From positions 1 to 6,442 of the forward strand of contig JBJKRE010000085.1 in the NCBI GenBank assembly GCA_046704825.1: a stretch of 6,442 nt of DNA. The letters run 5' to 3'. The notes under the pieces were generated by a model. The model saw only the letters and a list, made by a program, of their open reading frames with translations, was not told the origin of the DNA and made no database searches. The translations under genes and the position numbers were made by a program. Shown one piece after another: positions 1 through 4,494 of this stretch (its first letter is position 1; every line of letters begins with the position of its first letter). Origin of the DNA: CAVRTJ01 sp046704825. GTDB lineage: Bacteria > Acidobacteriota > UBA4820 > DSQY01.

Positions 1-477
1 CACCTGACCACGTACTCGTTCAACGGGCGCCAGGAGACCCTGACGGGGGTTACGCAGGCCTTTCTGAAGAGCCAGCTCGACCGCGCCAACGAGGTCTTCC
101 GGCTCATAACGGGCCGGAACATGGACCCCTACTGGCGCGCGCCCTTCGGTGAATTCAACAACCAGATCATTCGATGGGCGGCGAAGGACGGATACCGCAC
201 GGTGTACTGGACGCCCCATCTGGACACCCTGGACTGGGTGGACAGCACGTCGAGTCCGCTGTACCACGGGCCGCGCCAGATCCTGGAGAAGATTCTTCAC
301 CAGGCCGGCCGGTCGCCCCTCGGGCTCGACGGGGGGATCATCCTCATGCACCTGGGCAGCGGCCGCCCGCGGGACGCGCGGGCGGATGTGATCCTGCAAC
401 CCCTCATCGACGACCTCAGGTCGGAGGGCTACCACTTCACGACGGTGGACAAGGTCCGCTGGCCCGGCCAGAAGTAG
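1..477 (+). CDS. Polysaccharide deacetylase (NodB homology domain), C-terminal part, 5' end outside window
   Basis: This is the last 158 residues of a NodB-fold carbohydrate esterase (CE4 family), read in frame from base 1 to the TAG at 475-477. CE4 enzymes remove N- or O-acetyl groups from chitin-like polymers, peptidoglycan or exopolysaccharide using a metal bound by Asp-His-His. The window opens just after or within the HxxxH metal motif (HLTTYSFNG), so the N-terminal catalytic Asp is not visible. Visible motifs are WRAPFGE (fragment residues 45-51, the RxPxG motif), DTLDW (75-79) and IILMHLGSGR (113-122, the Leu-x-His motif, with His117), then a typical last helix and strand ending at TTVDKV. 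The stop lies 16 bp from the end of the convergent NYN gene. Family assignment is firm; the substrate and any signal peptide cannot be judged from this fragment. The in-frame ATG at 121 is internal, because the domain clearly continues upstream. Confidence 0.9.
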   Translation, partial: HLTTYSFNGRQETLTGVTQAFLKSQLDRANEVFRLITGRNMDPYWRAPFGEFNNQIIRWAAKDGYRTVYWTPHLDTLDWVDSTSSPLYHGPRQILEKILHQAGRSPLGLDGGIILMHLGSGRPRDARADVILQPLIDDLRSEGYHFTTVDKVRWPGQK

Positions 478-487
478 CCCGGCCGGG
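463..487. terminator. Possible bidirectional terminator hairpin between convergent genes
   Basis: CCCGGCC (463-469) and GGCCGGG (481-487) form a perfect 7-bp stem with an 11-nt loop. The hairpin covers the deacetylase stop codon and almost all of the 16-bp gap to the convergent NYN gene. No T-tract follows on either strand, so it is not a canonical intrinsic terminator. Position is the main argument for it; in GC-rich DNA such a stem can arise by chance. Confidence 0.25.
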
Positions 488-493
488 TGCGGG

Positions 494-1330
494 TCACTTC
501 TTGCGGCGCCGTCTGGTCTTTGTCGTCTTGGGCGGCGGTTCGACGCTCTCTTCTTCGCCGTCCTCCTCGTCCTCCAGGCTCCGTCCCTTGCGGCCCAGGG
601 TGATGGGGTAGGCGCCGTCCACCTTCTTGCCGATGTGGATGATCTTGCTCTTCTGGGCCTCGGCGAGAAACGCCTTGAACTGGGAGAACCCGAAGGTCTT
701 CTCGTCGAAGGTGGGGCTGAGCTGCAGCATGCGCTGCTTCAGCAGGGAGGAGTCCACGCTCCGGTCTTCGTCCTCCAGGAGCGCGATAGCCCTGCGCAGA
801 AGCGAGAAGGCCTGCTCCAGGTCCTTGGGGTCGGCCTCCGGCTCCTTGCCCGCCGATTCTGCGGCGATCTGCTCCCGCGTCGGGATGTTGTCGTAGGCGA
901 GGTACTCGTTGCAGTTGCGCATGACCACAGCGGACGTGGTCTTGCGCATGCCGATGATGACGACCTTCTTGTTGTAGGCCTGAAGGCGCGAGATCAGGGG
1001 CAGGAAATCGCTGTCGCCCGACAGGATGGCAAATACGTCGATGTGCGGGTTGGTGAGGCAGGCCTCCAGCGCGTCTACGGCCAGCTGGATGTCGGCGCCG
1101 TTCTTGTCGCCGCCGGCGTAGATGCTGGGCCTCTCGACGAGGTCCACGCCGTTTTCGGCCAGGACCTTCCTGAACTGGGAGAACTTCCCCCAGTCTCCGT
1201 AGGCTTTCTTGAGTATGATGATCCCCTTTTCCCTCAGGGCGTAGAGCACGCGGCTGATGTCGAGCTGCCCGTTGTCGAAGTCGATGAACAGGGCAATCCT
1301 CGGCGTTGAATCGTTCATAATTTCTTGCAC
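494..1330 (-). CDS. NYN (LabA/DUF88-like) domain protein with C-terminal OST-HTH/LOTUS domain
   Basis: The product is a 278-residue cytoplasmic protein. Residues 11-150 are a NYN domain, a PIN-like nuclease fold: FIDFDN (15-20, Asp17/Asp19), GGDKNGADIQLAVDALE (73-89, Asp80/Asp86) and LSGDSDF (103-109, Asp106/Asp108) supply the acidic metal cluster, which looks intact. Residues about 168-245 match an OST-HTH/LOTUS winged helix, an RNA-associated domain often fused to NYN. The tail (246-278) is low complexity, acidic then basic, ending TRRRRKK. The start chosen is the GTG at 1330: GGAGGT at 1338-1343 sits 7 nt upstream. The in-frame TTG at 1354 and ATG at 1318 have no comparable ribosome site. 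It stands alone, convergent with the deacetylase and facing a long repeat-filled gap upstream. By family it is a probable RNA-processing or RNA-binding protein; target and activity are unknown. Confidence 0.9.
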   Translation of the reverse strand: MQEIMNDSTPRIALFIDFDNGQLDISRVLYALREKGIIILKKAYGDWGKFSQFRKVLAENGVDLVERPSIYAGGDKNGADIQLAVDALEACLTNPHIDVFAILSGDSDFLPLISRLQAYNKKVVIIGMRKTTSAVVMRNCNEYLAYDNIPTREQIAAESAGKEPEADPKDLEQAFSLLRRAIALLEDEDRSVDSSLLKQRMLQLSPTFDEKTFGFSQFKAFLAEAQKSKIIHIGKKVDGAYPITLGRKGRSLEDEEDGEEESVEPPPKTTKTRRRRKK

Positions 1331-1337
1331 GTTAATG

Positions 1338-1343
1338 ACCTCC
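1338..1343 (-). promoter_or_regulatory. Shine-Dalgarno GGAGGT that sets the NYN gene's GTG start
   Basis: On the minus strand GGAGGT lies 7 nt before the GTG at 1330-1328. It overrides the longer reading from the TTG at 1354, which would place the ribosome site inside the coding sequence. Confidence 0.8.
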
Positions 1344-1422
1344 AAATAATACAATAATCCGCCGGGGTCCCTCTTGGCAAGCGTTTGGTCATGAATTCGA
1401 GGAATTTGGGGGGAGCGATCTC

Positions 1423-1457
1423 GGATTTGGGATTTTGGATTTTGGATTTGGGAATTG
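1423..1457. repeat. Heptamer tandem array, GGATTTT type (5 units)
   Basis: Five contiguous 7-bp units start at 1423, 1430, 1437, 1444 and 1451: GGATTTG, GGATTTT, GGATTTT, GGATTTG, GGAATTG. The array is T-rich against a GC-rich background. It resembles the heptanucleotide short tandem repeats reported from several bacteria, for example STRR in cyanobacteria; that link is by pattern only. Confidence 0.85.
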
Positions 1458-1477
1458 AACTACGGCAGACGGGAGGT

Positions 1478-1526
1478 CTTCGAAGAGAAGAATCTCACCG
1501 CGGAGACGCAGAGGACGCAGAGAAAA
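1478..1526. repeat. Nonamer-repeat element, copy A
   Basis: The element begins with CTTCGAAG (1478-1485), then a short AG-rich spacer, TCTCACC, and 9-bp units CACCGCGGA (1496-1504), GACGCAGAG (1505-1513) and GACGCAGAG (1514-1522), then AAAAG. Copy B at 1675-1726 has the same order of parts, so this is one dispersed element rather than chance repetition. Confidence 0.75.
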
Positions 1527-1599
1527 GATGGAGAGTTCTTAGTTGAATATGGTAGCCGGACGGGGCTTCGAAGGTCTGTACGCGCCTTCACCCCTGACT

Positions 1600-1638
1600 C
1601 TTAACCCCTTTACCGCGCTGAAAGGCCCATGGGTTAAG
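1600..1638. repeat. Nested inverted repeat (stem-loop)
   Basis: CTTAACCC (1600-1607) pairs with GGGTTAAG (1631-1638). Inside it CCTTT (1607-1611) can pair with AAAGG (1621-1625); the two stems compete for base 1607. The stem-loop lies between nonamer copies A and B. A transcribed structure is possible, but no promoter or conserved RNA family is recognisable. Confidence 0.4.
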
Positions 1639-1674
1639 GCCGAAAGGCTAAAGCACAGACAACCGACAGCGGGG

Positions 1675-1726
1675 CTTCGAAGAAGGATATCTCACCACAG
1701 AGCCCACAGAGCGCACAGAGGAAAAG
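1675..1726. repeat. Nonamer-repeat element, copy B
   Basis: Same organisation as copy A (1478-1526): CTTCGAAG (1675-1682), AG-rich spacer, TCTCACC, then 9-bp units CACCACAGA (1693-1701), GCCCACAGA (1702-1710) and GCGCACAGA (1711-1719), then a GGAAAAGG end. The unit cores differ from copy A (CACAGA against CGCAGAG), so the copies have diverged while keeping the 9-bp period. Translation across it on the minus strand gives the spurious cysteine-rich LCALCGLCGE. Confidence 0.75.
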
Positions 1727-1764
1727 GCTAAAGCAAATACGGCAGGAGGGAGGCCCGATGGAAA

Positions 1765-1792
1765 GGCGGAAGGTGGAAGGCGGGAGGCGGAA
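1765..1792. repeat. Heptamer tandem array, GGCGGAA type (4 units)
   Basis: Four contiguous 7-bp units start at 1765, 1772, 1779 and 1786: GGCGGAA, GGTGGAA, GGCGGGA, GGCGGAA. They form an almost pure purine tract on the plus strand. The period and the leading GG match the GGATTTT array at 1423-1457, although the unit sequence differs. Confidence 0.8.
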
Positions 1793-1868
1793 GTGAACAA
1801 CGGCTGGAGACGGGCCTTCGTACCGGCCGACGACTTCGCCTCCTGACCTCCTCACCTGAGGGCTTCTT

Positions 1869-1884
1869 CGCGGGTCATCCCGCG
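1869..1884. terminator. Perfect hairpin, possible terminator or structural element
   Basis: CGCGGG (1869-1874), loop TCAT, CCCGCG (1879-1884) makes a perfect 6-bp stem with a 4-nt loop. It lies about 100 bp downstream of the DUF2892 stop on that gene's strand. No T-tract follows on the minus strand, so termination is only a possibility. Confidence 0.25.
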
Positions 1885-1935
1885 CCTCGCTTCTTCACCC
1901 GAGGACGTCTTCGAAGGTCTGCCCCAGGCTTTTCA

Positions 1936-1974
1936 CTCGATCGCTCGATCACTGGATCACTATTCGCTCGATCA
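1936..1974. repeat. Octamer tandem array, CTCGATCA type
   Basis: The units are CTCGATCG (1936), CTCGATCA (1944), CTGGATCA (1952), a 7-bp CTATTCG (1960) and CTCGATCA (1967). The array ends 7 bp before the stop of the DUF2892 gene, so it forms that gene's immediate 3' flank. Its GATC core resembles the CGAT units at 3299-3328. Confidence 0.75.
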
Positions 1975-1981
1975 CTTGTAT

Positions 1982-2197
1982 CTACGCCGCCGTGGTGTCG
2001 GACTTGTCGTTCCGGGTGCGGCACGTGCTGATGCCCAGGAGCTGATACGGCGGACACCAGCCGACCACCGCGGTGAAGAGGAGAACGAATCCGAGCAGTC
2101 CCCAGTAGGACTTGGGCCCCCAGAAGATGAGACTCAGTACGAAAAGGCCGACCAGTCCCCTGACGACGCGTTCCACGGGATGAATATTGACTTTCAT
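1982..2197 (-). CDS. DUF2892 / YgaP-like inner-membrane protein
   Basis: A 71-residue membrane protein matching the DUF2892 (YgaP transmembrane) family of about 60-70 residues. An amphipathic start (MKVNIHPVERVVRG) leads into two hydrophobic segments, about residues 13-27 and 31-46, followed by the family signature GWCPPYQLLGISTC with two cysteines, and a charged tail. In YgaP this module anchors a rhodanese domain; here it stands alone, as is common. The start is the ATG at 2197, with AGGAGGT at 2204-2210 leaving 6 nt. A longer in-frame reading to 2287 would add 30 charged residues and bury that ribosome site, so I reject it. The gene is flanked by short repeats on both sides. Molecular function is unknown. 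Confidence 0.85.
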   Translation of the reverse strand: MKVNIHPVERVVRGLVGLFVLSLIFWGPKSYWGLLGFVLLFTAVVGWCPPYQLLGISTCRTRNDKSDTTAA

Positions 2198-2320
2198 GGA
2201 CGCACCTCCTAAGGCACCAGGAACAAACGGAAAACGGCGGTTATTCTCCCGTTTCGAAGCGATTCGGCGACCGTGCCGCCGGGGCATTTCTTTTTACACC
2301 GCGTCCCGGCGGGAACGCCT

Positions 2321-2368
2321 TCCGATCGCTATTTCTATTCCGATCCCCATAACGATTCGGATCCGGTC
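2321..2368. repeat. Degenerate hexamer array, NNNNAT type
   Basis: From 2321 the sequence falls into 6-bp units, seven of them ending in AT: TCCGAT, CGCTAT, TTCTAT, TCCGAT, CCCCAT, AACGAT, TCGGAT, then CCGGTC. One plus-strand frame therefore reads alternating isoleucines (PIAISIPIPITIRI), a repeat artefact and not a protein. The rest of the 2198-2483 gap shows no gene. This is a diverged relative of the array at 3299-3328. Confidence 0.6.
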
Positions 2369-2483
2369 ACGCCATCGCTGCAGGGGCCTTGCGGCGGACC
2401 CACCTCCGGGCCTCGGCGCGGATCGCGTCGGCTTCACGCGCAAGCCCGGCAGGGAGGAGCCGTTCGGCGGCGTCCTCAGCGTG

Positions 2484-3095
2484 CTAGCGGCTGTTCCGGC
2501 CCTCGTTGATGAGGGCCCTCAACTCGACGAGCGTGGCCTCGATCCGGTCGAGGCGGTCGTGGATCTGGCGGAACTGCCTCCCGAATACCTCCATTTCCTC
2601 GATCTCTCGGACGAGTTCGGGGAAGAGCCCCGCCTCGCCGCCCTGGCCGCCCTCCGGGGCCGATGCATCCTCCGGGTAGTACCTGTGGAGGGCGTCCTCG
2701 ATGGTGGACTGGGGCGCCACCATGGGTACGACGACGAGCTTCGTGTGGGCCTCGAGCGCCTCGATGGTCTCGAGGTCCATGGGGTCGGCCATGGCCACGT
2801 AGAGCCGCCTGTCCTCGGTCTTGATGGGAAGGGCGTGGAAGCGGAGGGCCAGCCCCCGGGGGACCGTCGCGAGCGTGGCGGGGGAGATCTCCACGTTGTT
2901 GAAGGAGACGCAGGGCATGTTCAGCTGACGGGAAAGGAAGGCCGTGAGCACGTTCTCGTCGATAAAATGGAGCGCGATGAGCGTGGAGCCGAAGCGGGTC
3001 CCCCTGAGCTTCTGCTCCTCCAGGGCTATCTTGAGCTGGACCTCGTCGATGAGGTTGGCTTCCAGCAACAGATCACCCAGTCTGGGTCTTTTCAT
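2484..3095 (-). CDS. Orphan MshEN / GspE N-terminal domain protein (putative c-di-GMP sensor) with C-terminal coiled coil
   Basis: A 203-residue soluble protein. Residues 5-28 and 34-57 are two 24-residue repeats, beginning RLGDLLLEAN and RFGSTLIALH and both ending in Gln, separated by exactly five residues. That is the layout of the c-di-GMP-binding MshEN motif, with Arg5/Arg34, Gly7/Gly36, Leu21/Leu50, Leu25/Leu54 and Gln28/Gln57 kept. The consensus glycine at motif position 10 is replaced by Asn14 and His43. Residues 74-140 continue the GspE N-terminal fold (VPRGLALRFHALPI, YVAMADPMD, ending HRYY). A Gly/Glu-rich linker (141-156) leads to a likely coiled coil (157-198). The ATPase domain of GspE/PilB is absent and the length is complete, so this is a stand-alone sensor or adaptor. 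The start at 3095 has GAGGAG 5 nt upstream. No secretion or pilus genes are in the window. c-di-GMP binding is inferred. Confidence 0.85.
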   Translation of the reverse strand: MKRPRLGDLLLEANLIDEVQLKIALEEQKLRGTRFGSTLIALHFIDENVLTAFLSRQLNMPCVSFNNVEISPATLATVPRGLALRFHALPIKTEDRRLYVAMADPMDLETIEALEAHTKLVVVPMVAPQSTIEDALHRYYPEDASAPEGGQGGEAGLFPELVREIEEMEVFGRQFRQIHDRLDRIEATLVELRALINEGRNSR

Positions 3096-3124
3096 GGCTT
3101 CTCCTCTCGGCGTCCCATGGTTTC

Positions 3125-3165
3125 AGGGTACCTCTTGGGCGGCTGTCAGGCAAGTCAGGCCGCCC
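3125..3165 (-). promoter_or_regulatory. Possible operator and weak promoter upstream of the MshEN gene
   Basis: GGGCGGC (3137-3143) and GCCGCCC (3159-3165) are a perfect 7-bp inverted repeat with a 15-bp spacer. The direct repeat GTCAGGC occurs at 3145-3151 and 3154-3160. On the minus strand a -35-like TTGCCT (3153-3148) lies in this spacer, and TACCCT (3130-3125) follows 17 bp on as a poor -10. A second GCCGCCC at 3177-3183 could compete in pairing. The promoter is weak by consensus; the repeat is certain, its function is not. Confidence 0.3.
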
Positions 3166-3298
3166 CACGGGGGGTGGCCGCCCGTCGCGCCTGCACGAAA
3201 TCCCTCCGCACCGGCGAGCCTGTTTCGCCATCGACTTCTACGGCTGCCACAGGCCGAGGCGTCAGATTCCCTTCGGCATCTCGACTTCGCTCCGGAAC

Positions 3299-3328
3299 CC
3301 GATTTCGATACCGATTTCGATCTCGATT
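3299..3328. repeat. Hexamer tandem array, CGATTT type (5 units)
   Basis: Units CCGATT, TCGATA, CCGATT, TCGATC, TCGATT run from 3299 and also read as a 12-bp period. The array is followed by CAAAGGGGCTTGTGGAGG (3329-3346). The hexamer array at 2321-2368 is followed, 12 bp on, by the similar CAGGGGCCTTGCGGCGG (2381-2397). The two arrays flank the MshEN gene in the same orientation. Confidence 0.75.
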
Positions 3329-3414
3329 CAAAGGGGCTTGTGGAGGTCTCTCGTGCACGGCCGGGTAAGTGAAGAACCGAGCTACCCCTGAGGGGAAAAG
3401 AGACGGTCAGCCTG

Positions 3415-4257
3415 CTACAGCGATCGAATCTTGTCTTCCACTTCCTGGATCACGTAGTCGGGCGTGGAGGCTCCCGCGGTCAGCCCCACGCACCTGGCCC
3501 CATCCAGCCACGCGGGATCGACGTTGTGGGCCCCCTGGACGAGATAGCTGGGCTTGTATTCGCTGCATATCTCGTGCAGGTGCCGGGTGTTGGCGGAGTG
3601 CTTGCCGCCGATGACGATCACGACGTCCACCTCGGTGTCCTCGGCCAGCTCCCGGGCCGCCTCCTGGTTCTGCTTCGTGGCGTAGCAGATGGTGTCGGCG
3701 CGCTTCGTGCGGGGGTTGGCTTTTTCTATGATGCGGACAACGTCTTCGAACTGATCGGCGTTCAGGGTGGTCTGGTACAGGATCCGGATGGAGTCGTAGG
3801 CCGACCAGTCCACGGCTTTCGCCTGCTCGGCGGTCTGCAGGATGTGGTACCTGGCGGGGTCCAGGTCCCGGGTGTAGCCCACCACCTCCCGGTGGCCCGG
3901 ATCGCCGATGAAGACCAGGTGGGCCCCTTCGTCGAGCGCCCGTTTGGCCTCTTTGTGGATGTCGTAAACAAACTTGCAGGTGGTATCCAGCACGTCCAGG
4001 CCGAGGGCCCTGGCCCTGGCGTGGAAGGAGGGAGGCACGCCGTGGGCCGAGAAGATGACGACGGGTTCCTCGACCTCGTCAAGCCTGCGGACGGTCCGCA
4101 CGCCCAGGCTTTCCATTTCCTCGACCACTCTCTCGTTGTGCACGACCTGTCCCAGGATGGCTCCCCGCCCCTGTTTGGCGGCGAAGCGCTTCACCTTGAT
4201 GTCCGCGACCCGGACACCCGAACAGAACCCGTATTTGGCGGCTCGTTTGACCTTCAT
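3415..4257 (-). CDS. ispH: 4-hydroxy-3-methylbut-2-enyl diphosphate reductase (IspH/LytB)
   Basis: IspH carries out the last step of the MEP isoprenoid pathway, reducing HMBPP to IPP and DMAPP in the cytoplasm with an oxygen-sensitive iron-sulfur cluster. The 280-residue product has the three cluster cysteines Cys12 (GFCSGV), Cys94 (DTTCKFV) and Cys191 (TICYAT). Substrate residues are also present: His40 (VVHNERVV), His72 (SAHGVP), His122 and catalytic Glu124 (GHREVVG), Thr163/Thr164 (YQTTLNAD), Ser221/Asn223 (HSANTRHL) and Ser264 (TAGASTPD). Length is at the compact end of the family with no domain missing. The ATG at 4257 gives the standard N-terminus directly before the first cysteine motif. 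The frame stays open to 4437, but those 60 residues are Pro/Arg/Gly-rich and unlike the family. The ribosome site is modest (AGGT nearby, GGAGG 13 nt away). It is divergent from the receiver gene across an inverted-repeat-rich region. No other MEP gene is present. Confidence 0.97.
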   Translation of the reverse strand: MKVKRAAKYGFCSGVRVADIKVKRFAAKQGRGAILGQVVHNERVVEEMESLGVRTVRRLDEVEEPVVIFSAHGVPPSFHARARALGLDVLDTTCKFVYDIHKEAKRALDEGAHLVFIGDPGHREVVGYTRDLDPARYHILQTAEQAKAVDWSAYDSIRILYQTTLNADQFEDVVRIIEKANPRTKRADTICYATKQNQEAARELAEDTEVDVVIVIGGKHSANTRHLHEICSEYKPSYLVQGAHNVDPAWLDGARCVGLTAGASTPDYVIQEVEDKIRSL

Positions 4258-4313
4258 CTGACCTGTAACGCCTCCGCGCGTCAAAACTTCCCGCCCGCCG
4301 ACTCCTGGAAGAT

Positions 4314-4329
4314 CGCGCCCCCCGGCGCG
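4314..4329. repeat. GC hairpin in the presumed ispH leader
   Basis: CGCGCC (4314-4319), loop CCCC, GGCGCG (4324-4329) is a perfect 6-bp stem with a 4-nt loop, ending 57 bp upstream of the ispH ATG. If ispH is transcribed from the AT island near 4378, this hairpin is in its 5' untranslated region. I recognise no riboswitch class here. Confidence 0.4.
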
Positions 4330-4359
4330 TTTCGGTGATAAGAGGCCCTCTGGAGGCCC

Positions 4360-4400
4360 CGGCCGGACAGGATAACTATAGTACACACCGCGTCCGGCCG
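4360..4400. promoter_or_regulatory. Candidate divergent promoter/operator between ispH and the receiver gene
   Basis: The only AT-rich island of the 237-bp divergent gap contains the palindrome ACTATAGT (4375-4382), which reads as a -10-like TATAGT on both strands (plus 4377-4382, minus 4380-4375). It lies between the arms of a perfect 9-bp inverted repeat, CGGCCGGAC (4360-4368) and GTCCGGCCG (4392-4400), whose arm centres are 32 bp apart, about three helical turns. Neither direction has a good -35 (plus AGGCCC, minus TGGCGG at 17-bp spacing), so an activator or regulator binding the repeat is plausible. The sequence pattern is certain; promoter activity is inferred. Confidence 0.45.
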
Positions 4401-4428
4401 CCACGCAGGAAGGGACCGGCCTGCGTGG
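4401..4428. repeat. Perfect 9-bp inverted repeat upstream of the receiver gene
   Basis: CCACGCAGG (4401-4409) and CCTGCGTGG (4420-4428) pair perfectly around a 10-nt spacer. The repeat starts at the base after the right arm of the 4360-4400 inverted repeat. If the plus-strand -10 at 4377-4382 is used, this is a hairpin near the 5' end of the receiver mRNA. Otherwise it may be a second protein-binding site. No T-tract follows. Confidence 0.55.
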
Positions 4429-4483
4429 AAGCGCCACCCCTATGATGGTACCCTCCTACGAGCGGGCTGGCCGAACCGGATGC

Positions 4484-4488
4484 GGAGG
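4484..4488 (+). promoter_or_regulatory. Shine-Dalgarno GGAGG that sets the receiver gene's GTG start
   Basis: GGAGG lies 6 nt before the GTG at 4495. It falls inside the frame if translation is read from the ATG at 4480, which itself has no ribosome site. This favours the GTG. Confidence 0.7.
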
Positions 4489-4494
4489 ACGGAC

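Larger units (their letters stand above)
1331..1981. other. Gene-free 651-bp stretch made of dispersed short repeats
   Basis: I find no credible gene here on either strand. Short open frames exist (for example 1543-1731 + and 1634-1855 -), but their products are translations of the repeats, such as HRAHRAHRGK and LCALCGLCGE. The stretch holds a GGATTTT-type heptamer array, two nonamer elements, a GGCGGAA-type heptamer array, an octamer array, four CTTCGAAG palindromes and several hairpins. Other duplications are AAAGGCTAAAGCA (1643-1655 and 1723-1735) and GGGGCTTCGAAG (1562-1573 and 1671-1682). The upstream signals of the NYN gene must lie at its left edge; no clear -35/-10 pair is visible there. 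Confidence 0.7.
3096..3414. other. Intergenic gap between ispH and the MshEN gene
   Basis: No credible gene lies in this 319-bp gap. It holds the MshEN upstream region with an inverted repeat (3137-3165), a hexamer CGAT array (3299-3328), and the short palindrome CCCCTGAGGGG (3384-3394), 21 bp beyond the ispH stop. On the ispH strand that palindrome has T residues before it, not after it, so it is not a canonical terminator for ispH. The open frames across the gap read arginine-rich repeats (RNRYRNR) and are artefacts. Confidence 0.6.

Noticed and set aside
635..1309. A 224-codon plus-strand open frame opposite the NYN-LOTUS gene
   Set aside because: It is the shadow of a conserved two-domain protein, without a ribosome site or recognisable motif.
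1345..1380. Promoter for the NYN gene (TTGCCA at 1380-1375 with TATTAT nearer the gene)
   Set aside because: The spacing to TATTAT is 23 bp and the better-spaced hexamers match the -10 poorly; TATTAT would also place the transcription start on the ribosome site.
1543..1855. Small open frames on both strands (1543-1731 + and 1634-1855 -)
   Set aside because: Their sequence is a translation of the 9-bp repeats (HRAHRAHRGK, LCALCGLCGE), and they lack ribosome sites.
1423..1974. CRISPR array
   Set aside because: The repeats are 7-9 bp and contiguous, with no unique spacers of regular length and no cas genes nearby.
2187..3368. A long plus-strand open frame (393 codons) opposite the MshEN gene
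   Set aside because: It is the complement of a clear family gene, its ends read repeat-derived dipeptides (PIPITIRIRS, RFRYRFRSR), and it has no recognisable domain. GC-rich coding DNA often leaves the opposite strand open.
3526..4338. A 270-codon plus-strand open frame opposite ispH
   Set aside because: It is antisense to an unmistakable IspH, with low-complexity Val/Gly/Asp composition and no domain.
4258..4437. N-terminal 60-residue extension of IspH
   Set aside because: The extra residues are Pro/Arg/Gly-rich, contain the candidate promoter and hairpins, and have no counterpart in the family.
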